Counted from the first letter of the stretch, positions 38,052-47,635 are shown. The stretch: 64,000 nt of DNA from Lautropia sp. SCN 69-89 (GCA_001724855.1 MEED01000021.1:24946-88945), one strand, 5' to 3'. Numbers and translations are program-made. The notes: generated by a model not told the origin, from the sequence alone.

Positions 38052-39358
38052 GCCCGGAGATCATCGGGCTCGTCGCCCTGGCCATCCTCTTCGTCGCGAT
38101 CTTCATCGGCTTTCCGATCGCCTTCACGCTGGTCGCGATCTCGCTCGGCGTCGGGCAATTCGCGCTCGGCGACGTCGCGATCCACCTGATGACGCTGCAG
38201 GTGTTTTCGGTGATGCGCGACCCGACGCTCGCGTCGGTGCCCTTCTTCCTCTTCATGGGCTACCTGCTCGAGGAGTCGGGGCTGATCCAGCGGCTGTTCC
38301 GTGGCGTGCAGCTGCTGCTCGCCGGCGTCAACGGCTCGTTGTATCTGGCGGTGATCATCACCGCGACGATCTTCGCCGCGGCCACCGGCATCGTCGGCTC
38401 GTCGGTCACCCTGCTCGGCGTGATGGCGGCCCCGGCGATGATGAAGAGCGGCTACGACGTGCGCATGAGCGCCGGCGCGATCACGGCCGGCGGCACGCTT
38501 GGCATCCTGATCCCGCCCTCGGTCATGCTGATCGTGATGGGGCCGGTGGTGGGCGTGCCGGCCACCGACCTGTTCGCCGCGGCGGTGTTCCCCGGACTGC
38601 TGTTGTCGGGCCTGTTCATCGTCTACACGCTCGCGCGCAGCTACTGGAATCCGAAGCTCGGGCCGGCGCTGCCGCTGTCGGATCGGCGACCGCTGCCCGA
38701 AGTGCTGCGCGAGCTGGCGATCGGCGCAGTGCCGGTGGTGCTGGTGATCATGGCCACGCTCGGAGTCATCCTGGCGGGCATCGCGACGCCGACCGACGCG
38801 GGCGCGGTGGGCGCGTTCGCGACGCTGTTGCTCACGCTCGGCTACCGAAGGATGACCTGGCCGGGCTTGCGCCGCGCGATGATGTCCACGGTCGAGATCT
38901 CGTGCATGATCCTGCTGCTGGTGGCCGCGTCGAACTACTTCGGCTCGGTCTTCTCGCGGCTGGGCAGCGCCGACTGGATCGCCAACCTGCTGCTCGGCTT
39001 CGAGTTCAGCCCCACCGTGATGCTGCTGTTGATGCTCGCACTCATCTTCGTGCTGGGCTGGCCGCTCGAATGGGTGCCGATCGTGCTGGTGGTCGTGCCG
39101 ATCTTCCTGCCGATCGTCAACAAGCTGGGCATCGACCTGGTCTGGTTCTGCACGCTGGTGGCGGTGTGCCTGCAGACGGCGTGGATGTCTCCGCCGGTCG
39201 CGCTGTCGGCCTACTTCCTGAAGGGCGTGGTGCCGCAGTGGGAGCTGGGCGACATCTACGCCGGCATGATGCAATTCATGGTGCTGCAGGTGATCGGCCT
39301 GCTGCTCGTGCTGTGGTTTCCCGCGATCGCCCTGTGGCTGCCGGCCGTGCTGCGCTGA
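38048..39358 (+). CDS. TRAP transporter large permease (DctM)
   Basis: This 436-residue inner-membrane protein has about 12 hydrophobic segments and TRAP-type blocks such as GTLGILIPPSVMLIVMG and GIATPTDAGAVGAFATL. It carries solute with sodium. A GTG start at 38048 overlaps the small-permease stop. The C-terminal 25 bases overlap the IclR gene, so translation is likely coupled through the operon to its regulator. Confidence 0.95.
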   Translation: MSPEIIGLVALAILFVAIFIGFPIAFTLVAISLGVGQFALGDVAIHLMTLQVFSVMRDPTLASVPFFLFMGYLLEESGLIQRLFRGVQLLLAGVNGSLYLAVIITATIFAAATGIVGSSVTLLGVMAAPAMMKSGYDVRMSAGAITAGGTLGILIPPSVMLIVMGPVVGVPATDLFAAAVFPGLLLSGLFIVYTLARSYWNPKLGPALPLSDRRPLPEVLRELAIGAVPVVLVIMATLGVILAGIATPTDAGAVGAFATLLLTLGYRRMTWPGLRRAMMSTVEISCMILLLVAASNYFGSVFSRLGSADWIANLLLGFEFSPTVMLLLMLALIFVLGWPLEWVPIVLVVVPIFLPIVNKLGIDLVWFCTLVAVCLQTAWMSPPVALSAYFLKGVVPQWELGDIYAGMMQFMVLQVIGLLLVLWFPAIALWLPAVLR

Positions 39359-40104
39359 GCGGCTCGGTCACCGCCCGCGCGCTGACCCTGCTTTGCGAGC
39401 TCGCGCTGCATCCGGAAGGCCTGTCGCTGCACCGGATGACGATGCAGCTCGGCTGGCCCAAGCCTTCGGTCCACCGGCTGTGCGCGCAACTCGAGCAGGC
39501 CGGCTGGATCCTGCGCACCGGCGGCGAGCGCCACTTCGTGCTCGGACCGGTGGCGCAGCAGTTCGCGCTGCGCGCGCTGCGCCACGACGCGGCCAATTCC
39601 GAACGCCGCGCCATCCTGCGCGGCCTCGTCGACCGCATCGGCGAGACCTGCAACCTGACGATGCTCGCGGGCGCCGAAGTGCTCTACGTCGATCGGGTCG
39701 AGTCGGCATGGCCGCTGCGCCTGCACCTCGAGCCCGGTTCGCGAGTGCCCCTGCACTGCACCGCCAGCGGCAAGCTTTTCCTCGCGCACATGGACAAGGC
39801 GCAGCGCGAGCGCCTGCTCGCTGCGCGGCCGCTCTGGGCCGCGACGCCGAACACCCTGCTCGATGCGCAAGCGATCGAAAAGGAGATGCGCGCGATCGTG
39901 CGCCAGGGCTACAGCCTCGATCGCGAGGAGTTCCTGCTCGGGCTGATCGCAATCGCGGTGCCGGTGCCGGGCCGCGACGGCCACCCGATCGCCGCGCTTG
40001 CCACGCACGCGCCGATCGGACGGCTGTCGCTGAAGCGCGCGATCGGCCTGTTGCCGGTGATGCGCGAGGCCGCAGCGGCCCTGGCCACGACGCTCGCCCC
40101 CTGA
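39334..40104 (+). CDS. IclR-family transcriptional regulator (linked to the TRAP operon)
   Basis: This roughly 256-residue protein has an N-terminal winged HTH (LSLHRMTMQLGWPKPSVHRL) and a C-terminal IclR effector domain (ETCNLTMLAG, YVDRVESAWPLRLHLEPGSR, ASGKLFLAHM). No ATG is available before the HTH, and the GTG at 39334 within the dctM end is the best start. Overlap with dctM makes it part of the TRAP operon; it probably regulates the transporter and the divergent GMC gene. Confidence 0.88.
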   Translation: MAAGRAALSGSVTARALTLLCELALHPEGLSLHRMTMQLGWPKPSVHRLCAQLEQAGWILRTGGERHFVLGPVAQQFALRALRHDAANSERRAILRGLVDRIGETCNLTMLAGAEVLYVDRVESAWPLRLHLEPGSRVPLHCTASGKLFLAHMDKAQRERLLAARPLWAATPNTLLDAQAIEKEMRAIVRQGYSLDREEFLLGLIAIAVPVPGRDGHPIAALATHAPIGRLSLKRAIGLLPVMREAAAALATTLAP

Positions 40105-40120
40105 GCGCTGGGCCCCACGC

Positions 40121-41317
40121 TCAGTGCGGACCGCGTGCGCGCACGAGCGCGTCGGTGTGGCTCGCAATCACCGCCTCCTCGTCGGTCGGCACCACCCACA
40201 GGCCGATCGACGATCCGTCCGCGTGCAGCCGCGGCCCATGCGCCGAGTTCGCGACATCGTCGACGCGCGCGCCCATCCAGCCCAGCAGCGCCGAGATCCG
40301 GGCGCGTGCGCCGGCGTCGTTCTCGCCGATGCCGGCCGTGAAGACGATCGCATCGCAGCCGCCGAGCACCACGGCGCTTGCCGCGATCTCCTGCGCCGCG
40401 CGCTGGCAGAACACGTCGATCGCGAAGCGGGCGCGCGGATCGTCGCTCGCGGCAAGCGCCCTCATGTCGCCCGAGATGCCCGACAGGCCCAGCAGGCCGG
40501 ACTGGTGGTACAGCCCGCGCGACAGTGTCTCGAGGTCCATGCCGAGCTGCTGCTGCGCGAACAACGCCACGCCGATGTCGACCGCACCCGGGCGCGTGCT
40601 CATCACCAGTCCGTCGAGGGTCGACAGGCTCATGCTCGTGCGCACCGAGCACCGCTCGCGCATCGCGCAGACGCTGGCTCCGCTGCCCAGGTGCGCCACC
40701 ACGATCCGGCTGTCGGCCTGCTCGCCGAGCAGCCCGGGAAGCTGTTGCGCGATCGACTCGAACGACAGGCCGTGGAAGCCGTAGCGCCGCACGCCGCGGT
40801 CGCGCCACGAAGCCGGCAGCGGCAGCGTCGTATGCAACCGGGGCTGCGTCGCATGGAACGCGGTGTCGAAGCACGCCACCTGCGGAAGGCCGGGATCGAT
40901 CGCCGCCATCGCATGGATTCCCGCGACGCAATGCGACTGGTGCAGCGGCGCGAGCGGCTCGAGCGACTCCATCAGCCGCAGCGACGCCCGATCGACCAGG
41001 CATGGCGCCACCAGCGCCTCGCCGCCGTGCACCACCCGGTGCCCCACCGCCTCGACACGATCGATCAGGCCCTGCTCGCGCAGCCGCGCGAGCACCTCGC
41101 GCAAGGCCTTGCGCTGGTCGGCAGGCGCCGGCAGCGCGATCTCGCCGCCCTGCGCGCCATCGGCACGCCAGACCATGACCGGCGAATCGGGCAGTCCGTG
41201 CACCTGCCCGCGCAACAGCTCCCGGGGCCGGAACGGTGCGCCACTGGGCGCATCGCCCCGGCGGTAGACAGCGAACTTGAAGCTCGAAGAGCCGCTGTTC
41301 AGGACGAGGATGGTCAC
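40121..41317 (-). CDS. ackA: Acetate kinase
   Basis: This 398-residue enzyme interconverts acetate and ATP with acetyl phosphate and ADP. The acetate-kinase signatures ILVLNSGSSSFKF at the N terminus and FTAGIGEND near the C terminus are present, with HRVVHGGE and FDTAFHATQP between. The GTG start at 41317 overlaps the stop of the IclR gene upstream (GTGA), so both are read from one message. No phosphotransacetylase (pta) gene lies nearby. It converges on the TRAP-linked IclR gene. Confidence 0.95.
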   Translation of the reverse strand: MTILVLNSGSSSFKFAVYRRGDAPSGAPFRPRELLRGQVHGLPDSPVMVWRADGAQGGEIALPAPADQRKALREVLARLREQGLIDRVEAVGHRVVHGGEALVAPCLVDRASLRLMESLEPLAPLHQSHCVAGIHAMAAIDPGLPQVACFDTAFHATQPRLHTTLPLPASWRDRGVRRYGFHGLSFESIAQQLPGLLGEQADSRIVVAHLGSGASVCAMRERCSVRTSMSLSTLDGLVMSTRPGAVDIGVALFAQQQLGMDLETLSRGLYHQSGLLGLSGISGDMRALAASDDPRARFAIDVFCQRAAQEIAASAVVLGGCDAIVFTAGIGENDAGARARISALLGWMGARVDDVANSAHGPRLHADGSSIGLWVVPTDEEAVIASHTDALVRARGPH

Positions 41318-42111
41318 GTGGCCGACCAGTCGATCGTCTGCGCCATCGCCTCGGCAGCCAACTGCATGGCGGGCAGGAACTGCATCGCGTCGGTCAGCGG
41401 CAGCCGCGGCACCGGCGCGTGCATGGCCAGCGCCGCGATCACCCGGCCGTCGGGGTCGTGCACCGGCACCGCGAGGCAGCAGATGCCGGCGAGATACTCC
41501 TCGTCGTCGGTCGCGTAGCCCTGATCGCGAACCCGGTCGAGTTCGGCAGCCAGGGCTCCGGCATCGGTCAGCGTCTTGCGCGTATGCCGAACCAGCGGGC
41601 TCTGCCGGATGAAGCGCTCGCGCGAGCGCTTCGGCATGTGCGCCAGGAACAGCTTGCCGCTGGCCGATGCGTGCAGCGGCACGCTCGACCCCGCGCCGAG
41701 CGCGATCCGCAGCGGCCACGCGGTCTCGACGCGGTCGAGGTAGATCACCGCATTGCCGTTCGGGATGGTGAGGTTGCAGGTCTCGCCGGTGTGCTCGACC
41801 AGCTCCTCCAGGATCGCATGCCGCGCCGCACGGGTCGGCGAATTGAGCAGCACGTTCCCGGCCAGCGCGCTCAGCCGGCGACCGCAGTGATAGCGCTTGC
41901 TGCCCGGCTCGCGGCCCACGAGCCCCGCTGCCTCGAGCGTCGCGAGAATGCGAAACACCGTCGGCTTCGGCAGCCCGACCGTCTTGCAGATATCGGCCAG
42001 CTGCGGCGGCACTTCGGTGGACGCGATCGCCTCCATCACGCGCATCGCGCGCAGGATCGCCGACCCCGCTGGCGTCGAGTCGTCAGCCGTGGGCGTCTGG
42101 TCATGCTCCAT
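41314..42111 (-). CDS. IclR-family transcriptional regulator (linked to ackA)
   Basis: This 265-residue protein has an HTH (LADICKTVGLPKPTVFRILATLE) and an effector domain with ETCNLTIPNGNAV and SSVPLHASASGKLFLAHM. It is a paralogue of the regulator at 39334, sharing the ETCNLT and GKLFLAHM blocks. It is cotranslated with ackA and divergent from the TTT binding-protein gene. The start ATG 42111 gives MEHDQTPTADD before the HTH. Confidence 0.92.
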   Translation of the reverse strand: MEHDQTPTADDSTPAGSAILRAMRVMEAIASTEVPPQLADICKTVGLPKPTVFRILATLEAAGLVGREPGSKRYHCGRRLSALAGNVLLNSPTRAARHAILEELVEHTGETCNLTIPNGNAVIYLDRVETAWPLRIALGAGSSVPLHASASGKLFLAHMPKRSRERFIRQSPLVRHTRKTLTDAGALAAELDRVRDQGYATDDEEYLAGICCLAVPVHDPDGRVIAALAMHAPVPRLPLTDAMQFLPAMQLAAEAMAQTIDWSAT

Positions 42112-42131
42112 GAACCGTATTATGCAGAAAA

Positions 42132-42148
42132 CGGAACGGGGTTTTCCG
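42132..42148. promoter_or_regulatory. Inverted repeat CGGAA-N7-TTCCG between IclR and TTT genes
   Basis: Five-base arms lie 21 bases before the IclR start codon and about 75 before the TTT gene. IclR proteins often bind short inverted repeats of this kind in front of their own gene, so this could be the operator for both. The palindrome is short and could be chance. Confidence 0.3.
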
Positions 42149-42220
42149 GATGGGCGCGCCACCCGGGATCGGCGAGAATCTCGATCGACCTTGGCCAGCC
42201 GGCCGCAACCGGGAGACTCC

Positions 42221-43183
42221 ATGAAAGCCGTAGGCATGCTGTGGCTCGCCGCGATCCTGTCGCTGGCCGTGCCGACACCGACGCCCGCGCAGGCCCTCGA
42301 CGGCGGCCTGCGCATCGTGGTTCCGTACCCGCCGGGGGGTGCCTCGGATCGCGCCGCAAGGCTGGTGGCCGACGGGCTCAAGGACAAGTTGGGCACGACG
42401 GTGGTGGTGGAGAACCGCACCGGCGCCGGCGGTCGCCTGGCGATGCAGCAGCTGAAGGCGACACCGGCCGGCCAGCACGTCCTGGTGGTGGGCAATCCCG
42501 CGCTCATGGTGGTCGCGCCGGTCGTCTTCCGTGACGTCGGCTACGACGCGCAGCGCGACTTCGTGCCGGTCTCGCACATCACCAATTACGACTTCGCAGT
42601 CGCAGTCGGATCGGCGGTGCCGGTGCGCGAATTCAATCACCTGGCGGCCTGGCTGCGCGCAAACCCGGAGAAGGCCAATTTCGGCGTGCCTGCCACGGGC
42701 AGCCTGCCGCACTTCTTCGCGTTGATGATCGGCGATTCGATCGGCGTGAAACCGCAGATCATCGGCTATCGCGGCTCGGCACCGTCGATCACCGACCTGA
42801 TGGCGGGAGTCATTCCGGTGGCGGTGGATACGCTGGACGCACTGCTTCCGCACGTGTCGGGCGGCAAGTTGCGGATCCTCGCGATGGCCGGCGCGAAGCG
42901 ATCGTCGATGGCGCCCACGATCCCGACGCTGCGCGAGTCCGGTCTGGACACGGTGGCCACCGGCTGGAACGCGATGTTCGCGCCGGCCACGATGCCCAAG
43001 GAGGTCGTCCAGCGCATCGGCCTGGCGATTCGCGACGTGATGCGCGAGAAGGAGACGCGCGCGAAGTTCGAGGCCGCGAGCATGGAGCCGGTCTCGGCAA
43101 CGCCCGAGCAGACCGGGAAGATGCTGGCCGCCTACCGCGCGCAATGGGAGCCGGTGGTGAAGAAGTCGGGTTTCACGCAATAG
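42221..43183 (+). CDS. Tripartite tricarboxylate transporter (Bug-type) substrate-binding protein
   Basis: This 320-residue periplasmic protein has a signal peptide cleaved after about residue 25 (TPAQA), followed by the Bug signature IVVPYPPGGASDRAARLV and, in the middle, GSLPHFFALMI. Bug proteins bind small carboxylates or amides, with ligand set by a few residues. No TctA/TctB permease lies beside it, as is common for orphan copies in Burkholderiales. The sulfatase gene follows by 19 bases, so they may be co-transcribed. Confidence 0.93.
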   Translation: MKAVGMLWLAAILSLAVPTPTPAQALDGGLRIVVPYPPGGASDRAARLVADGLKDKLGTTVVVENRTGAGGRLAMQQLKATPAGQHVLVVGNPALMVVAPVVFRDVGYDAQRDFVPVSHITNYDFAVAVGSAVPVREFNHLAAWLRANPEKANFGVPATGSLPHFFALMIGDSIGVKPQIIGYRGSAPSITDLMAGVIPVAVDTLDALLPHVSGGKLRILAMAGAKRSSMAPTIPTLRESGLDTVATGWNAMFAPATMPKEVVQRIGLAIRDVMREKETRAKFEAASMEPVSATPEQTGKMLAAYRAQWEPVVKKSGFTQ

Positions 43184-43202
43184 CGCGGGCGAGCTCGACG
43201 CC

Positions 43203-44522
43203 ATGGCCCCGGGCACCGGGCAGCGCCCGAACATCGTGTTCGTCGTCGCCGACGACCTCGGTTACGCCGATCTCGGCTGCTATGGCGGACGCGCGCCGGT
43301 GTCACCGGTGCTCGACGAACTCGCCGCCGGCGGCCTGATGCTGACGCAGGGCTACTCGAACTCTCCGGTCTGCTCGCCCACGCGATTCGCACTGATGACC
43401 GGGCGCTACCAGTACCGCTTGCGCGGCGCCGCCGAAGAGCCGATCAACAGCCGCAGCCGCGGCAGTACCACGCTCGGCCTGCCGCCCGAGCACCCGACCC
43501 TGCCTTCGCTGCTGCGCGCCGCCGGCTACCGCACCGCGCTGATCGGCAAGTGGCATCTCGGGTATCCGCCGGCGTTCGGCCCGCTGCGCTCCGGCTACGA
43601 CGAGTTCTTCGGCCCCATGTCGGGTGGCGTCGACTACTTCACGCACTGCGATTCGCGCGGCACCCACGACCTCTGGTCCGGCGAGAACGAGCATCGCGAA
43701 GTCGGCTACCTCACCGACCTGATCTCACGCCGCGCGGTCGACTGGGTGAACCGGGTCGCGGCGCAGCGCGAACCGTTCTTCCTGAGCCTGCACTACACGG
43801 CTCCGCACTGGCCCTGGGAGACGCGCGACGACGCGGCGCTGGCGGCAGAGGTGGCCGACAACCTGTTTCACCTTCACGGCGGCAACATCCAGAGCTACCG
43901 GCGCATGATCCACCACATGGACGAAGGCATCGGCTGGCTGATGCAGGCGTTGCGCGAGCACGGCCTGGAGCGCGACACGCTGGTCGTATTCACCAGCGAC
44001 AATGGAGGCGAGCGCTTCTCCGACAACTGGCCGCTGGTGGGCGGCAAGATGGATCTCACCGAAGGAGGCATCCGGGTGCCGTGGATCGCGCACTGGCCGG
44101 CGGTGATCGCCCCGGGCGGCACCAGCGCGCAGCACTGCATGACGATGGACTGGTCCGCCACCCTGCTGGACGCCGCAGGCGTCGCTCCCGCTCCCCGACA
44201 TCCGCTGGACGGCGTGTCGCTGATGCCGGTGCTGCGCGACGCGCGCCACCGGTTCGACCGCAAGCTCTACTGGCGGATGAACCACCGCGGCCAGCGCGCG
44301 CTTCGCGACGGCGACTGGAAGTACCTGCGTGTCGACGGCAACGACTACCTGTTCGACCTCGCAGCCGACGAGCGCGAGCGCGCCAACCGCGCGCCGCGCG
44401 AGCCCGAACGGATGCAGCGCATGCGCGCCGACTGGGAGGACTGGGACGCGACGATGCCGCCGATCCCGGCCGACGCGACCGTGAGCCTCGGCTACTCGGT
44501 CAGGGACATGCCGCAGCGCTGA
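43203..44522 (+). CDS. Sulfatase (type I, formylglycine-dependent)
   Basis: This 439-residue enzyme has the motif CSPTR at residues 57-61, where Cys57 would be converted to formylglycine, and the metal site VVADDLGYADLGC near the N terminus. SDNGG and GKMDLTEGGIRVP complete the family pattern. There is no signal peptide, so it should act in the cytoplasm. No formylglycine-generating enzyme is in the window. It follows the TTT gene and may act on a sulfate ester taken up by that system, which is inference. Confidence 0.9.
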   Translation: MAPGTGQRPNIVFVVADDLGYADLGCYGGRAPVSPVLDELAAGGLMLTQGYSNSPVCSPTRFALMTGRYQYRLRGAAEEPINSRSRGSTTLGLPPEHPTLPSLLRAAGYRTALIGKWHLGYPPAFGPLRSGYDEFFGPMSGGVDYFTHCDSRGTHDLWSGENEHREVGYLTDLISRRAVDWVNRVAAQREPFFLSLHYTAPHWPWETRDDAALAAEVADNLFHLHGGNIQSYRRMIHHMDEGIGWLMQALREHGLERDTLVVFTSDNGGERFSDNWPLVGGKMDLTEGGIRVPWIAHWPAVIAPGGTSAQHCMTMDWSATLLDAAGVAPAPRHPLDGVSLMPVLRDARHRFDRKLYWRMNHRGQRALRDGDWKYLRVDGNDYLFDLAADERERANRAPREPERMQRMRADWEDWDATMPPIPADATVSLGYSVRDMPQR

Positions 44523-44540
44523 GCCTGCGCACCCGCCGGC

Positions 44541-45353
44541 TCAAGGCAGGCGCGTGACGATCGGCACGCCGCACTTCTGCAGGCAGCCCGCGGTGACGCT
44601 GCCGAGGATCGCGGCCTCCAGCGGGCGCCGGGCGCGCGTCACCATCGCGAGCAGCACGTCGCGGCGCCCGTCCAGGTAGCGCGCGATCGCGTCGGCCGGA
44701 TCGCCGTGCAGCACTTCCCAGCTGGTGCGCACGCCGTATCGCGTGCGGTAATCGTCGGCGCGGCCGCGCACGTACGAGGATTCCATCACGTCACCGACCG
44801 GGATGTCGGCGCCGGGCCGCGCCTCGGGCGAGATCGCCTGGACCAGGCTGAGGTCGGCGCCGAGCCACTGCGCCATGCCGGCGGCCTGCGACGCCATCGC
44901 CTCCGACACCTGGGTGCCGTCGAGCGGCAACAGGACACTGTTGATCTTCACCGCCTGCCGTCGGCCCTCGACCGCGGCGCCGCGCGGCCGATAGAGGATG
45001 ACCGGGTCGCCGCTCGCGCGCACGATGCGCATGGCCACGCTGCCCATCATCGCTTCCATCAGGCCGCTATGGCCGTGCGAAGTCATCGCGATCAGCGTGC
45101 CCGGCACGCGCCGCGCTTCGGCGAGGATCGTGTCGGCGAGATCGCCGCGGGCGACGAGGGCGCGGCCATCGGCCCCGAGTTCGGATGCGAGCGCCCCGAC
45201 ATAGCGCGCGGCCTCGGCCTGTTCGTCTTCGCGGTCGACCACCTGCAACAGCGACAGTGCCGCGCCGGTGGCGCGAACGATGCCGAGCGCATGCGGCAGC
45301 ACTTCCTCGGAAAAAGGGGACCCGTCGACGGGCACCAGGATTCGATCGTACAT
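44541..45353 (-). CDS. Universal stress protein, two UspA domains
   Basis: This 270-residue protein has tandem UspA folds (about 1-140 and 150-270). The first begins MYDRILVPVDGSPFSEE and has a nucleotide-binding-like turn MTSHGHSGLMEAMMGSVAMRI; the second is less conserved and ends GSVTAGCLQKCGVPIVTRLP. UspA proteins help survival in starvation or oxidative stress. ATG 45353 gives the standard start. It converges on the sulfatase and is divergent from pqqU. Confidence 0.9.
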   Translation of the reverse strand: MYDRILVPVDGSPFSEEVLPHALGIVRATGAALSLLQVVDREDEQAEAARYVGALASELGADGRALVARGDLADTILAEARRVPGTLIAMTSHGHSGLMEAMMGSVAMRIVRASGDPVILYRPRGAAVEGRRQAVKINSVLLPLDGTQVSEAMASQAAGMAQWLGADLSLVQAISPEARPGADIPVGDVMESSYVRGRADDYRTRYGVRTSWEVLHGDPADAIARYLDGRRDVLLAMVTRARRPLEAAILGSVTAGCLQKCGVPIVTRLP

Positions 45354-45457
45354 GCGGGACGCCTCCTCGAGCGGTGGGTGCTGCAGTGCAAGCATAAGCC
45401 AAGTTGCGCCCTGTCGGCATCCGGGCCGCGGCGCGCGGGGCGCCCGAGGCCCGGGGG

Positions 45458-45487
45458 TTGGCCGCCCGTGCCCGGCCAACGCATACT
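45458..45487 (+). promoter_or_regulatory. Promoter and overlapping inverted repeat before the PqqU-like gene
   Basis: A -35 TTGGCC (45458) and -10 CATACT (45482) are 18 bases apart, 28 bases before the start codon at 45515. The -35 is the first part of an inverted repeat TTGGCCG-N8-CGGCCAA (45458-45479), so a bound protein would block the promoter. The regulator is unknown. Confidence 0.45.
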
Positions 45488-45514
45488 CTCGCGACACTGC
45501 GGCGGCGAGGACCC

Positions 45515-47635
45515 ATGAAGCGGCGAAACGGAAGGGGGAAGCACCACGCATGGACGCCGCGCAGCGCGGCGGCCCTCTTGTCGATCGCCGCCGCCAGCGC
45601 GCAGGCGCAGCAGGCCCCGCCGGCCGCAGGCGCAGCCGGCGGGCTCGATCCGGTCACCGTCAGCGCCACGCGCATCGAACAGCGCAGCTTCGATGCGCCG
45701 GCGGCGATCGACGCGATCGGCAGCGAGGCGATCCGCGAACAGAAGCCCGGCGTCGACCTGTCGGAGTCGCTCGGCCGCATTCCCGGCATCCGGGCCCAGA
45801 GGCGCGAGAACTACGCCCAGGACCTGCAGCTGTCGTCGCGCGGTTTCGGCGCGCGCGCGGCCTTCGGCGTGCGCGGCGTGCGTCTGCTGCAGGACGGCAT
45901 TCCGTTCACCGCGCCCGACGGCCAGGGCCAGACCGGCTTGTTCGACCTGGAAACCGCCGAGCGCATCGAGGTGCTGCGCGGACCGTTCGCCGCGCTCTAC
46001 GGCAATTCCTCCGGCGGCCTGGTCTCCGTGTTCACCGGCGACCCGCCGCAGCGCCCGACCTGGCGGGCCACGGGACATGCCGGCAGCTTCGGCGCGTGGA
46101 AGTTCGGCGCCGGCTTCGGCGACACGATCGGCGCGGTCGGTGCGCGCATGGACGCGTCGCGCTTCGACACCGACGGCTTTCGCGAGCACAGCCGCACGCG
46201 GCGCGACCTGGCCAGTGCCCGCTTGACCCATGTCGACCATCCGGACAGCCGGTTCGCGCTCGACGCCACGGTACTTCACCAACCCGAGACGGGAGATCCG
46301 CTGGGGCTCACCCGGCAGCAGGTGAAGGAAGACCCTCGGCAGGCCGGCACCGGGGCCATCGCCTTCGACACGCGCAAGAGCGTGGAGCATCGACAACTCG
46401 GGCTGTCCTGGCAGAGCCGGCTCGGTGCGCGCGACACGCTCACGCTGCGCGGCCATCTCGGCGAGCGCCAGGTCACGCAGTTTCTCGCCTTCAGTGGGGC
46501 TGCAGCGTCGTCCTCGGGCGGCGTGGTCGACCTCGACCGCGGCTTCGGCGGCGCGAGCCTCCAATGGACGCGCTCGACCGCGCTGGCCGACGGCCATCTC
46601 GACTTCACGCTGGGCATCGATTACGACCGGATGGAGGAGCGTCGCCGCGGCTACGTGAACGAGTCGGGCGTGGCCGGTGCCCTGCGCCGCAACGAAATGG
46701 ACACGGCGGCGAGCCTGGGCCAGTACGCGATCGCCGAGTGGTGGTTCGCCCCCGACTGGAAGCTGTCGGGCGGCGTGCGTCGATCGAGCGTCTCGTTCGA
46801 CGTGCGGGACGATTTCGTGACTGCATTCAATCCGGACGATTCGGGCAGCAAACGCTACGCGGCAACCAACCCGGTGATCGGCCTTCTGCATGCGCTCACC
46901 GACACGGTCAATCTCCATGCGTCGGTCGGCCGCGGCTTCGAGACCCCGACCTTCGCCGAGCTGGCCTATCGGCCCGACGGCCTGCCGGGCCTGAACTTCG
47001 CGCTCGAGCCGAGTCGAAGCACGAACTACGAGGCGGGCATCAAGATGATGCTCGGGCGCGCCGGTCGCCTGAACGTCGCGGTGTTCCGCACCACGACCCG
47101 CAACGACATCGTGCCGGACGTCAATGCGGGCGGGCGCACGACCTTCCGCAACGCGGCGCGCACCGCCCGGCGCGGCATCGAGCTGGCGATGGAATCGGAG
47201 CTCGGCGCCGGATTCAGCGGCTGGCTCGCGTGGACCCTGGTCGACGCGCAGTTCCGCGATTACCTGAGCACTTCCGGAACCGATCTCTCCGGCAACGCGA
47301 TACCGGGAGTGCCCAGGTCGTCGCTCTACGCCGAGCTGGTCTGGCGCGATGCGGCGAGCGGCTTCGTCACGGGTGTCGAAGGTCGCTGGACCGCGAAGCT
47401 GGCCGCCGACGACGCGAACTCGGAATACGCCGGCTCGCATGCGGTGCTCGGCTGGCGCGCCGGATTCGACTGGCGCTTCGGCCGCCTGCGGCTCTCGCCG
47501 TTCGTGCGCATCGACAACCTCTCCGACACCCGCTACGTCGGCTCGGTCATCGTCAATGCCGCCAACGGGCGCTACTACGAGCCGGCGCCGTGGCGCAACT
47601 GGCTGGTCGGCGCGCGGGCGAGCTACACGTTCTGA
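45515..47635 (+). CDS. pqqU: TonB-dependent receptor, PqqU/YncD-like
   Basis: This 706-residue outer-membrane protein has a signal peptide cleaved near residue 31 (ASAQA), a plug domain (LSESLGRIPGIRAQ, NYAQDLQLSSRGFGARA, DGIPFTAPDGQGQT) and a 22-strand barrel ending in the usual aromatic SYTF. From memory of E. coli YncD (PqqU, the PQQ receptor), it shares NYAQDLQLS-RGFG and, at the C terminus, YVGSVIVN--NGRYYEP, an unusually close match. Next to it is a PQQ-type dehydrogenase. The start MKRRNGRGK at 45515 follows GCGAGGACCC; the longer open frame upstream has no signal peptide. Confidence 0.88.
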   Translation: MKRRNGRGKHHAWTPRSAAALLSIAAASAQAQQAPPAAGAAGGLDPVTVSATRIEQRSFDAPAAIDAIGSEAIREQKPGVDLSESLGRIPGIRAQRRENYAQDLQLSSRGFGARAAFGVRGVRLLQDGIPFTAPDGQGQTGLFDLETAERIEVLRGPFAALYGNSSGGLVSVFTGDPPQRPTWRATGHAGSFGAWKFGAGFGDTIGAVGARMDASRFDTDGFREHSRTRRDLASARLTHVDHPDSRFALDATVLHQPETGDPLGLTRQQVKEDPRQAGTGAIAFDTRKSVEHRQLGLSWQSRLGARDTLTLRGHLGERQVTQFLAFSGAAASSSGGVVDLDRGFGGASLQWTRSTALADGHLDFTLGIDYDRMEERRRGYVNESGVAGALRRNEMDTAASLGQYAIAEWWFAPDWKLSGGVRRSSVSFDVRDDFVTAFNPDDSGSKRYAATNPVIGLLHALTDTVNLHASVGRGFETPTFAELAYRPDGLPGLNFALEPSRSTNYEAGIKMMLGRAGRLNVAVFRTTTRNDIVPDVNAGGRTTFRNAARTARRGIELAMESELGAGFSGWLAWTLVDAQFRDYLSTSGTDLSGNAIPGVPRSSLYAELVWRDAASGFVTGVEGRWTAKLAADDANSEYAGSHAVLGWRAGFDWRFGRLRLSPFVRIDNLSDTRYVGSVIVNAANGRYYEPAPWRNWLVGARASYTF

